From: Penium margaritaceum
Lineage: Eukaryota > Streptophyta > Zygnematophyceae > Desmidiales > Peniaceae
Direction: 5' to 3'
DNA length: 64,000 bases
Assembly (NCBI GenBank): GCA_023375785.1
Contig: SZWC01000574.1
Location: forward strand, 254,116-318,115
The first letter of the stretch is position 1. Each line of letters begins with the position of its first letter. A program made the position numbers and the translations under genes. The notes below the pieces were generated by a model. The model had not been told where the DNA came from. It worked only from the letters and a program-made list of their open reading frames with translations, and ran no database searches. Below, in pieces: positions 51,946 to 60,875 of the stretch.

Positions 51946-52420
51946 GTCGTCGTGAAGCGGGCAATGCGATCAGGCGGATCCTTGTGCCGAGTAGGAGCAC
52001 GATGCTGACTTGAAGAGGAAGCTGAGGGAGCTGATGGCTGAGTGGGCATAAGGGTAGAACCACGTGCGCAGCTGAGCAGAAGAGTAGACTGAGGCAAGGG
52101 GAAGACAGGTGCCAACGCGCCGTGAGAAATCTGCTGCCGGCGTGGGTGCAAGCTGCTACGAAGCGTGGAGCGAGCTTGTGCAGGTCCTTGCGCTAGCCAC
52201 ATATGCGGATGACGATCAAACGGAAGCTGATGAGAGAGGAGAGGGCGTAGGGGTGGAACCACGTACGCTGCGGAAGTTTTTGGTGTGAGCGCGGGTCGTC
52301 ACAAAGTGGGCGATGCGACCGGACGGATCCTTGTACCGAGCAGGAGGATGATGCTGAATGGAAGAGGAAGCGGAGGAAGCTGATGGTTGAGTGGGTGCAT
52401 GGGCGGAACCACGTGTACAG
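51945..52420 (-). repeat. Internal module repeats with CACGTG boxes, mosaic copy 1
   Basis: Modules with GGCGGATCCTTGTGCCGAG (51970) and GGACGGATCCTTGTACCGAG (52320) alternate with ACCACGTGCG, ACCACGTACG and ACCACGTGTAC boxes. Confidence 0.7.
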
Positions 52421-52699
52421 ATAATGAGGACGATCGAGGCGGAGACGGCGTGGACGATGTGGATGCCGACGGGCGATGCGAGGAAGGCAGAGGAGGTTGA
52501 GTTGGAGCAAGAGGCAGGTCTGATAACGAGTTCGCCAGGAGACAGCGGATCAAGACGAAGATGACATAAAGATGGAGGCAAACGCTGATGGAGATGGAAG
52601 ATGGCGAAGGACGTGGAGAAGGCGGAGGATGGACAGATGAGGAAAATCATCTGGGTGGAGGCCTCGTGTAGCTGTATGCCTGACCATGTCTTCAATTAG

Positions 52700-53200
52700 G
52701 TCAGTGTGTATGTGTGCAAGATGACGATGCAGCAGTTCAGTGTGCTTTGCATCCGTGACAGTTGCAACATGCGTCTGTGGGCGCTATGAATGCGTTGGAA
52801 CAAGAGGGAAGAGAGTCTGACGATAGAGCATGTCTGTATGTAACAGTCCGTCAGCCAACAGAGCATCAGTTGCATCAAAAAGAGTGCATTGTTGTTTCTA
52901 CATGACGGTGGACACACTAGCTTGACGATCAAGCTGACCACCAGACAACAAATTCACTCTCAGTTTGGGTACAAACAGGACACCAGTCAGCCATATCACC
53001 CCACCAGGCGCCTCAAGTGCCAAAGTGTCCACGTCCTCAACTGCAAGCACTTCCCCACACCCTGTCCTCACCCCTTCAACATCAGGTGTAGCATACAAGG
53101 AGGCAAAGAGCTGGCGATGCGGCGACATGTGATGCAAGGCAGCAGTGTCACACAGCCATTCATGCATGGGCAAAATGTGAGTGGTGGTGACATGCGTGTG
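52700..53200 (-). mobile_element. Ty1/copia protease and pre-integrase relic
   Basis: The minus-strand frame contains the WLCDTAALHHMSPHRQLF and GVLFVPKLRVNLLSGGQL signatures that correspond to the copia aspartic protease region and the segment after it. A weaker match to the GAG pre-integrase domain follows near 52700. It is a broken fossil. Confidence 0.75.
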
Positions 53201-53678
53201 CCCAAGCCTCTGACCTGACGGTTGCTGTGATGCTGTCGGCCCCGGTGGGTGGAGCTCCATCGGGGTAGTCCAGCCAGTGGGCGGAACTGTCGTGGGCTGC
53301 TGCGCCTCGAAGGTGGTGGATTGCATAAGCTTGTTCATCCGGAAGCGCACGCACAAGTACGTTGAAGGCGCGTAGGAGGACCCGCTCCTTGGCATCATCG
53401 GTTGGCGGTGAGAGGTATAGGTCCTCTAAGCCGTGTTCCGCCGTCCAAGCAAGAAAAATATCTTTCCATGCCAAGAAGTCACGTGTTCCTAGCGGCGGTG
53501 GTGTAAGGTCCTTTTGGGACATTACTTTGTTCAACTCGTCCCACGATACGGGTCCGGACGTGGCCGTGGGTTGATTAACGCCAGGGTTGCCACTACCACC
53601 CGGAACTGATCCGGAGGCACTCATTGTGAGTGCTAGACTGTGTTGACGTTGCTGTGAAGGTGCTGGAGGTCCTCTCAC
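53160..53678 (-). mobile_element. Ty1/copia gag-like region
   Basis: A minus-strand frame of 172 codons upstream of the protease relic, with the copia-gag-like pattern RDFLAWKDIFLAWTAEHGLE followed by KERVLLRAFNVLVRALPDE. It opens with a Gly/Ser/Pro-rich stretch. Gag proteins of copia elements package the RNA; this copy is a fossil. Confidence 0.6.
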
Positions 53679-54083
53679 TACCCCTCCACTTCCTTTCTAC
53701 TCCTCTTACTACTAGCACCTCGCACACTTAGGAGGTAGGCACGTGGAGGAATCTGCTGTGTTTCAGGCACGGCGATTCGTGTCGCTTCCCTCCCCTTTCT
53801 TCCCTTGGCTGCGCCCGGCGTTGCTTCTCCAAGGCTGTGTGTCAGTAGGTGGCCCCTTGGGGAGGGCGTCGGCGAGCCTCTCCCTCCTCTTCAGCACCCT
53901 CGCGCGCTCCTCAGCGCGAACCCCTAAGGGATGCGGCAGCCCTGCGGACGTGACGGCGGCGGCTGCGACCTGCTTCTGCGGCGGTTTGAGCCGCCGTGAA
54001 TCTTCAGATCTGCGCGATTTCACACCTCCGCCCCTTACTTTCCCATTTTTCCATCTGCTGCTCTATGTGAACCCTATGATCAT

Positions 54084-54096
54084 GGCTCAGATACCA
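54084..54096 (-). promoter_or_regulatory. Primer-binding site of the copia element in the mosaic
   Basis: TGGTATCTGAGCC on the minus strand lies directly before the LTR at 54097 and differs by one base from the standard initiator methionine tRNA site. Confidence 0.75.
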
Positions 54097-54709
54097 TGAG
54101 ATTTGCAATACAAATCCAACGAGACCATCAGCAAGTCAAATGGTCAAGTATCTTCAAAGATAGGCGTGGGTTTACCTAGCGGCCTAGCACAACACCATGG
54201 CTTAGCAGGAACTCGAAGCAGGGAGTCCTACGGGGTGAATCTCACTAAGCGAACCCACCCGTCGGCCAGCGAGTGAAGCTCGCTGGCGCACTCTCAAAAA
54301 GCGGGGGCATAGTGCCTCTCGTGTCCCACAAAAACACCACAAAATCCCAAGACGAGTTGGGTCCTAGACTAGTGCGGTCCTCACTAACCCAAGTTCAAAA
54401 GTATGACTAAACTAGGTCACCACAGTATAACAGTTCACACATTCAGAGGATTAAGTCTAGGTTTTGATGAGTGGGATAACACCAGCATTGGCGGGCTACC
54501 GAATTTATCCGGGCACTGCTGCCAGGAGGTAAGCGAGCACGCGTGGAGCAGGCGGGAGTGTCGCCGGTCCAAAGGTGGCGCGTGCGCTCACTGTGCGTTG
54601 CCTCCACTTGCTGTGTCAGCAGGCCCTGTACTCTCATGGCCACAATGTAGAGCATATATATACAGGAGAGGATTAACAGAAAGTCTCTCCAGTTTCCCAG
54701 TAAGCAACA
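54097..54709 (-). repeat. Probable 5' LTR of the copia element in the mosaic
   Basis: About 613 bp reading TGTTGCTTACTGGG to TTGCAAATCTCA on the minus strand. Its ends differ from the TGTCAG...CTGACA ends of families A, B and D, so this is a separate lineage. TATATATAC at about 54655 is a candidate TATA box. The outer border is set only by the TG start. Confidence 0.6.
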
Positions 54710-55003
54710 CTAGACCAACCCTCCACATTGGGTGATAAGGCCATGCCACATGAGGGATAAGTTGCGACGGTCATGCTTGGCCAGGAGAAAGTGTAGTAGA
54801 GGGTCAACAAGTGTGTGAAGCCCGCGTCTCAGTTCTGTGTTGAACAGCGCAAGCTGAGCTTGAAAGTCATCGGGGCTGTCGTGGTCGTTGGGACTGCACC
54901 AGAGTTGTCTCTCCAGAAACGATCTCACAATGGGAAAGTGGAAGAGGTAATAGGGTTTCAACGTTTCGTAGAAGATCTGCTGCCATTTGTCGATGTTGGT
55001 CAC
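54710..55003 (-). CDS. Open frame in mosaic, product not recognised
   Basis: A 97-codon minus-strand frame with even, protein-like composition (for example IDKWQQIFYETLKPYYLF and LVDPLLHFLLAKHDRRNL). No domain is recognised. It abuts the copia LTR at 54709 and lies just downstream of 55016-55423 on the same strand. Confidence 0.35.
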   Translation of the reverse strand: MTNIDKWQQIFYETLKPYYLFHFPIVRSFLERQLWCSPNDHDSPDDFQAQLALFNTELRRGLHTLVDPLLHFLLAKHDRRNLSLMWHGLITQCGGLV

Positions 55004-55015
55004 TGTGACGTCACA

Positions 55016-55423
55016 CTAGTCGTCCTCTGGGAGGAAGAGGAGCCTGGGGATGTCTGGCAGAGTGGGAAAAATGTCCACGTAACAGATCCATAGATAGTAG
55101 GAGCGTCTCATCCATGCACACTGCAGCACGGAGTACCATCGCTGAGCTGCAATGTCAATTGGCTGTTCAATGCGGAGGTAGATGCTACCGGGGAACTTTC
55201 TGAGTAGATTCCAGATGGCAGTGAAGGTGGCATCAGTATCCCTAGGCTGACGCCGGTTGCTGTGGAGGTGGTCATGTTTGCCAAGCAGCATTCTGGCCAC
55301 CTTGTACCCATTGATATAGATGACTTGTACACATGAAATGACGCTATCCGACCAACTGAGGATGCTTCTGGTCTTGGGGCCAAGAACAGGAAGTTCAGTC
55401 CACGTAGTGGTCAGCTTGTCCAT
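55016..55423 (-). CDS. Open frame in mosaic, product not recognised
   Basis: A 135-codon minus-strand frame taken from the ATG at 55423 (MDKLTTTWTELPVLG), because the in-frame sequence upstream of it is family B module repeat and not protein-like. It contains YINGYKVARMLLGKHDH and a Trp-rich centre (QRWYSVLQCAWMRRSYYLW). The family is not recognised. Its position in the internal region resembles that of the frames at 42602-43225. Confidence 0.35.
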   Translation of the reverse strand: MDKLTTTWTELPVLGPKTRSILSWSDSVISCVQVIYINGYKVARMLLGKHDHLHSNRRQPRDTDATFTAIWNLLRKFPGSIYLRIEQPIDIAAQRWYSVLQCAWMRRSYYLWICYVDIFPTLPDIPRLLFLPEDD

Positions 55424-55629
55424 GGCAAGCGAGGAAAGAGAGGAGTTGACAATAGAGTGTGAAGGAAAGGGAGAACCAATTGGAAAGTGAGAAAACGGGT
55501 GAGACCACGTGTGCGGAGGAAGGTTTTGGGGACGCAGGTCGATCTTGAATGAGCGATGTGCCATGTACACGATGAAGGAAGGTGAAGGAGGAAGGCAGAA
55601 CAACGGAGTTGGTACAGGGATGAGACCTC

Positions 55630-56115
55630 GTGCTAGGCTGAAGTTTCGGCGTGGGCGCAGGTCGTCATGCAACGGGTGATGCAACCGGGCAGATCCTTGT
55701 ACGGAGCGGATAATATTGAAGTGATCAGGATGAGGTAGAGGCGGCTGACGAATGAATGGGTGCACAAGCAAAACCACGTGCGTTGTCGCAATACAGGGAT
55801 AGAATGTGAAAAGGGGAAGGCAAGTGCCAATGCGCCGCGAGAAATCTGCTGCCAGCATGGGTGCTGGATGCTGCAAAGTGGTTAGCTAGCTCGTGCAGGT
55901 CCTTGTGCTGGTCGCAGATGCAGATGATGAGGAGGCGAAAGCTGATAAAAGAGGAGTGGGCGCAGGGGCAAAACCACGTGCACGGCGGAAGGTTTCGGCG
56001 TGGGCGCAGGTCGTCGTGAAATGGGCGATGCGACCGGGCGGATCCTTGTGCTGAGCTGATGTGGAAGTGAAGCAGAAGAAGGCAGAGGCAACTGATGGCT
56101 GAGTTGGTACAGGGG
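55630..56115 (-). repeat. Internal module repeats with CACGTG boxes, mosaic copy 2
   Basis: Modules with GGGCAGATCCTTGTACGGAG (55690), CAGGTCCTTGTGCTGGTCG (55897) and GGGCGGATCCTTGTGCTGAG (56037), alternating with ACCACGTGCG and ACCACGTGCA boxes at 55772, 55973 and 56111. Confidence 0.7.
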
Positions 56116-56961
56116 TGAGACCACGTGCAAAGCGGATGAAGGCTGACAAGGAAGGCGGCGTGGATGATGCTGCTGACAAGGAACTTGGGAGGAGGTGATA
56201 GAAGACGAGATGACACAAGCTGTTGATGAAGCTAGAGAGACAGGCGAAGGGCGACACGAGTAGGGCAGATGAGATTGAGACAATGAAGGAGGCTCGAGTG
56301 AAGACGATGACAAGGGCGGTGCGCAGATGACGGAGGCAGTGGATGGAGGTGTAGCCGGAGGATGACGGGGTGCTAGGAAGAGCGAGTGAGGCAACAAATG
56401 GCTCTGCTTTGAAGAGAGTGACGGCTTGTTCCCCAGTTGGCCCGAGACCGGCGGACAGGAAGACTGGTGGTGTCCGATGTCCTGCCGGCGGGCGTTGCAC
56501 TGCTGCTGCTGACGATGCTAGAAGGCGGTGCGAGGACGTGGTGCGGTACAACGAGTGCGAGGCGGCTGATGTCGATGGGGCAGATGGAGCAGATGAGGCT
56601 GATGAGAGGAGAGAAGAAAGACGGAGGTGCTTGCAAAGATCATAGGCAGCAGGTGACGAGCGACAAGAAGCTTCCGGGAAGTTGACGACAGGCGGCGGCT
56701 CGGGAGTTGCTTGCGGCTGTTGTAAAAAAGTCACCAATTGCTGGCCACGGGCGCGGAATGGGCGCAAGGCTTCCTTAGGATGATGAGGCTTTGCTTCAGC
56801 GCAAAAAGACTCCAGGCAACGTTGCTGATGTCAGCTATATCCGAGGTGGAGAGGTGCAAAGTAACGGCAGAGGCGACGGAAGAGTGAAGGTACGAGAGGC
56901 GATGTATTGATGGAGGCAGAGCAATGACGAGGTCACGGGGCACCAGGTGATGTTGCCTGAT

Positions 56962-56973
56962 GCTCTGATACCA
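56962..56973 (-). promoter_or_regulatory. Primer-binding site, initiator Met tRNA type
   Basis: TGGTATCAGAGC on the minus strand abuts the LTR at 56974 and is followed by the family B leader CATCAGGCAACATCACCTGG. Confidence 0.85.
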
Positions 56974-57631
56974 TGTCAGAAGAATGCAATGCGCGAGGAT
57001 GGCAGGAGCGGAAGCAGGTAGAAGCACTGTGGCATGCAGAAGTGAGTTAGCAGAAAGACGGAAGCAGAAAGGCAAAGCTAGTCCCAAGGAGTTAGTTGTA
57101 GGACCTTGAGAGAGGCGAGGCACACAAGATCCAAGGTAGAAAGAGGGCAGTGAGAGAGCACGGGAGCGAAGCGAATGAAGTGCCAGATGTGAGCGAAAGG
57201 TCACAAGTGAGGAAGCAAAGCGATAGATGATAGGCGAGGTGAACGCAGGCAGGAGGTGAGCAGAGCGAAGACACGACGGCGACGCCGCGGAACCGAAAGG
57301 GAACAGGATGTGTGGAACTGTTCAAGTTAAGCTAGGAGGGAATGAACGTCCTCCTTATAAGGGACGGGACAAGACAGAAAGGGAAGGAAAAGGCTTATTG
57401 TGCACTAGCCGGACGTGATGGCGGTCGGGCCACTTATTAGGAGATAACTCGGTATCGTGCCGTTGGTCGGTTCTCACCGTCAACAGTTCGTGTGTGATGG
57501 GACCGAGGTGGTTCATGCAGAGGCTTGAACCGTTATTGGGAGTGGTGGGTATCTCCGAGAGCGGAAGAGCCAGAGACTCCTGGAGATGAACCCGTTAGAT
57601 GTCCTGTCTTGATAGAGACATCATTCTGACA
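56974..57631 (-). repeat. 5' LTR of family B in mosaic (minus strand)
   Basis: 658 bp with TGTCAG and CTGACA ends. The right flank ATAGC (57632-57636) is at the same monomer position as the target site of the solo LTR at 35497. Confidence 0.85.
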
Positions 57632-58088
57632 ATAGCCGTGCCACGCCGCCGGATTTTTACCTTGTTCATACCAGCAAGGTCATGCAGAGTACATCTGCAC
57701 TATGATTGGGCACTCTGACCGTGACTGACTCGTGTTACGATGCATAGAAGTTAAAGCCACTTGGTAAACGTTGTGGTCATGGTCAGTGGCACATACTAAC
57801 TTTGTCAAGGCATTGTGCACAATAGCCACACCGAGCCACCAGTATTCTACATGATTTGCACCTGCAAGATCATGCCTAGTACATCTGCACTATGATTGGA
57901 CACTCTGATCATGGCTGACTCGTGTAATGATTCATAGAAGTTAAAGTCACTTGGTTAACTTTGTGGTCATGGTCATTGGCATATGCCAACTTTGTCAAGG
58001 CATCGCGCACATTAGCCGCACTGAGCCACCATTGTTTTACCTTGCTGATACCTGCAAGGTCATGCATATTACCCCTGCACTGTGATTG
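57632..58088 (+). repeat. 190-bp satellite, array segment 10
   Basis: About 2.4 monomers in the usual orientation, ending at an inversion breakpoint where the overlap GGTA is shared by both sides. Confidence 0.95.
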
Positions 58089-59158
58089 GGTATAATACTG
58101 GTGGCTCGGTGTGGCTATTGTGCGATATGCCTTGACAACGTTGGCATGTCCCACTGACCATGACCACAAATGTATCCAAGTGACTTTTACTTTTATTGAT
58201 CATAACACGAGTCAGACACAGTCAGAGTGTTAAATCACAGTGAAGATGTACTATGCATGATGTTGCTGGTGCAAACAAGGTAGAATACTGGTGGCTCGGT
58301 TTGGCTATTTTGCGCAATGCCTTGACAAAGTTGGCATGTGCCACTGACCATGACCACAAAGTTTACCAAGTGACTTTAGCTTCTATGAATCGTAACACAA
58401 GTCAGCCACGGTCAGAGAGTCCAATGACAGTGCACATCTAATTTGCATGACCTTGCAGGTATAAAAAAGGTAAAAAACCGGTGGCCTGGCACGGCTATTG
58501 TGCGCAATGCCTTGACAAGGTTGGCATGTGCCACTGACCATGACCACAAAGTCTACCAAGTACCTTAAACGGCTGTGATTCGTAGCCACGGTCAGAGTGT
58601 CCAATCACAGTGCAGATTTAGTGGGCATGACCTTACAAGTATAAACAAGATAGAAGATTGGTGGCTCAGTGTGGCTATTGTGTGCAATGCCTTGACAAAG
58701 TTGGCATGTGCCACTGACCATGACCAAAAATGTATCCAAGTAACTTATAATTATATTAATAATAACACGAGTAAGCCACAATCAAAGTGCCCAATCATAG
58801 TACACATCTAATATGCATGACCTTGCAGGTATATACAAGGTAAACAACCGGTGGCTTGGCACGGCTATTGTGCGCAATGCCTTGACAAAGTTGGCATGTG
58901 CCACTGACCATGACCGGAAAGTTTACCAAGTACCTCAAATGGCTATGAATCATAACACGAGTCAGCCACGGTGATAATGTCCAATCACGGTGCAGATACA
59001 CTAGGCATGACCTTATAGGTATAAACAAGGTATAATACTGGTGGCTCGGTGTGGCTATTGTGCACAATGCCTTGACAAAGTTGGCATGTGCCGCTGACCA
59101 TGACCACAAATGTATCCAAGTGACTTTTACTTCTATTGATCATTACACGAGTCAGCCA
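58089..59158 (-). repeat. 190-bp satellite, array segment 11, inverted
   Basis: About 5.6 monomers in reverse orientation: the core reads TGGCATGTGCCACTGACCAT and the strand shows CTATTGTGCGCAATGCCTTG. This is the only reversed block in the window. It ends on the right at a truncated family B element. Confidence 0.95.
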
Positions 59159-59350
59159 CTTCCGTAGGATGACAAGACGTTGTGTCAGTGCGAGGAGCAC
59201 TTTAAGCAATGGCGCTGAAGTCAGCTGCTGACAAAGCGGAGGGGCGCGGGGCGGCGAAAACGGCGGCGGAGACGTGTAGTCTGAGGAGGGAGGCGTAGGT
59301 GGCGGCAGAGCAATGACTCCGTCACGGGACACCAGGTCATGTTACCTGAT

Positions 59351-59362
59351 GCTCCGATACCA
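59351..59362 (-). promoter_or_regulatory. Primer-binding site of truncated family B element
   Basis: TGGTATCGGAGC on the minus strand, one base from the standard site, abuts the LTR at 59363. Confidence 0.75.
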
Positions 59363-59740
59363 TGTCAGAGGAATGTAATGAGCGGGGACGGCAGGAGCAG
59401 AAGCACGCAGAAGTACGGAGACATGGAGAAGCGGGCAAGCAGACTTATTCAAATGGTAGGGCAAAAGAAGTCCACGGGAGTCAACCTCAGGGCCTCGAGA
59501 GAGGTTAGAGACTGGAGCTCCAAGGTAGACAGGGAGCAGTGAGAGAGTACGGGAGTGAGGTGAGAGATGTACAAGGAGTGAGCGAAGAGTCACGAGTGAT
59601 GAAGCGACGAGAGCTGGCAGGCAAAGTTGGCGAAGGCAGGGTGAGAGCAGAGTGAGGACACGGCGGCGAAGCCGCGGAACCAAAAGAGAACAGGATGTGT
59701 AGAACTGTTCTGGTTAATTGAAGAGGGAATGAACATCCTC

Positions 59741-59750
59741 CATATATACA
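59741..59750 (-). promoter_or_regulatory. Probable TATA box in family B LTR
   Basis: TGTATATATG on the minus strand is followed by GAGGATGTTCATTCCCTC, the conserved block of this family. This is the clearest TATA element among the LTRs here. Confidence 0.5.
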
Positions 59751-59976
59751 GCAGGACAGAGGAAAGGCATGAGCAACGGCTTCTTCTGCACTAGCCGGAC
59801 GCGCTTGCGGCGATTTCGCTTATTAGGGGATGACTCGGTAGGAAGTCCGTTGGTCGGTTGAGGACCATTAACGGCTAGTGAGGAGTGCTGACCGAGGTGG
59901 TTTTGGCCGAAGCTGAACCTTTATTGAGAATTTCTCTCGGGCTGGTTTTGTGCTCTGTCAGATTCATATTCCGACA

Positions 59977-60162
59977 TCTTACTGTGGCTGACTCGTGTTA
60001 CAAATCGTAGAAATTAAAGACACTTGGATACGTTTGTGGTCACAGTCAGTGGCACATGCGAACTTTGTCAAGACAGTGTGCACAATAGCCACACCGAGCC
60101 ACCAGTATTCCACCTTGTTCTCACCTGCAATATCATGCCTAGTACATCTGCACTGTGTTTGG
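59977..60162 (+). repeat. 190-bp satellite, array segment 12
   Basis: The last satellite monomer, in the normal orientation. Homology stops at about CACTGTGTTTGG (60151-60162), where the hAT element appears to begin. Confidence 0.9.
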
Positions 60163-60197
60163 CATAGTTGTCCTCGGTGTTCGATGGAGGGCCCCAA

Positions 60198-60246
60198 CAT
60201 CGGCATCGGGACATCGACCCGCATCGATGTCCCATCGATGCCGATG
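60198..60246. repeat. Inverted repeat 1 in hAT 5' region
   Basis: CATCGGCATCGGGACATCG faces CGATGTCCCATCGATGCC..., an imperfect inverted pair with a 3-base offset. CATCG/CGATG is repeated several times within it. Confidence 0.7.
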
Positions 60247-60424
60247 GGAACCCAGCGCGCACTCCAGGCTGACCGAGAGACCCAGTGGTCCCTCAGACAC
60301 CAGGGGACCCCTGAATTACCGGAAAATCCCAACGACGACGAGTTCGAGTCTCGGCCTTTATTTTTGGAAAAATATTTTTTTTTTCACATCCTCATACAAC
60401 TGTATCGTTTTCAACATGTGTACC

Positions 60425-60479
60425 TGCCATGTGGCATGGTAGCCCTGATGGGCATGCCATGTGGCATCTCCACATGGCA
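60425..60479. repeat. TGCCATGTGG motif cluster with perfect hairpin
   Basis: TGCCATGTGG occurs at 60425-60434 and 60455-60464, and its exact reverse complement CCACATGGCA at 60470-60479. The latter two form a 10-bp perfect stem with a 5-base loop. Repeated short motifs near hAT ends often bind transposase. Confidence 0.7.
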
Positions 60480-60660
60480 AATAACATCAACATCCATGTT
60501 GTCCACAGGCTAAGAGATATGCTACGTCCCAATAACAGCCATGCATTTTACCAACCTGGCAACACGTCAACACATATAGCCATTTCATGGCTACATGCAT
60601 TACCTCGTCACCAGTCAATATCCTCCTCCGAGGATATCGTAGCCGTGGGATGCGTTGGAG

Positions 60661-60699
60661 GATCGACGGTTTCGATCCTTTCGATTGAAACCGTTGATC
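60661..60699. repeat. Inverted repeat 3 in hAT 5' region
   Basis: GATCGACGGTTTCGATC faces TCGATTGAAACCGTTGATC, about 17 bp with two mismatches. Confidence 0.7.
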
Positions 60700-60792
60700 T
60701 AAGGGTCGTGTCAAACCGAGCCCTTTGTCGATTCGACCTGACCTCTGTCGCCGTCGTGGTGACTGTCGGTTTGAATGGAGAGCGCAACATAG

Positions 60793-60814
60793 AGGAGGCA
60801 GTTACACGCCTCCT
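60793..60814. repeat. Inverted repeat 4 in hAT 5' region
   Basis: AGGAGGC and GCCTCCT form a perfect 7-bp stem with an 8-base loop. Confidence 0.55.
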
Positions 60815-60827
60815 TTCTCGTCGATGT

Positions 60828-60869
60828 CGGCCTCAACAGTTAGCCGTCGCCGGCCAACTGTTGAGGCCG
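60828..60869. repeat. Inverted repeat 5, just before the transposase start
   Basis: CGGCCTCAACAGTTAGCCG (60828-60846) and CGGCCAACTGTTGAGGCCG (60851-60869) pair over 19 bp with one mismatch and a 4-base loop. It ends 6 bases before the ATG at 60876. It could act on translation if transcribed, or be a subterminal transposase site. Confidence 0.8.
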
Positions 60870-60875
60870 TCCAGC

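Larger units (their letters stand above)
51039..57631 (-). mobile_element. Nested mosaic of Ty1/copia-type LTR elements
   Basis: About 6.6 kb of minus-strand retroelement sequence between satellite segments. Read from right to left it holds: a family B 5' LTR with primer site (56974-57631); family B internal sequence with module repeats (about 55430-56960); two unrecognised frames (54710-55423); a different LTR with its own primer site (54084-54709); copia gag and protease relics (about 52700-53680); family B modules again (51945-52420); a copia RNase H relic (about 51620-51945); and an LTR-like end (51039-51486). The right flank is ATAGC; no matching left copy is seen. Several elements have been inserted into or fused with one another. 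All are broken. Confidence 0.75.
59159..59976 (-). mobile_element. LTR retrotransposon, family B, 5' end only
   Basis: A 5' LTR (59363-59976), its primer site (59351-59362) and about 190 bp of family B leader, on the minus strand. The leader runs directly into inverted satellite, so the rest of the element is gone. It is a broken fossil that also marks the right edge of the satellite inversion. Confidence 0.85.

Noticed and set aside
53743-54099. A 118-codon plus-strand frame
   Set aside because: It lies antisense to the leader of the copia element between its primer site and gag, and has no domain.
9275-60162. CRISPR array
   Set aside because: The repeats are 190-bp contiguous monomers without spacers, in eukaryotic sequence.
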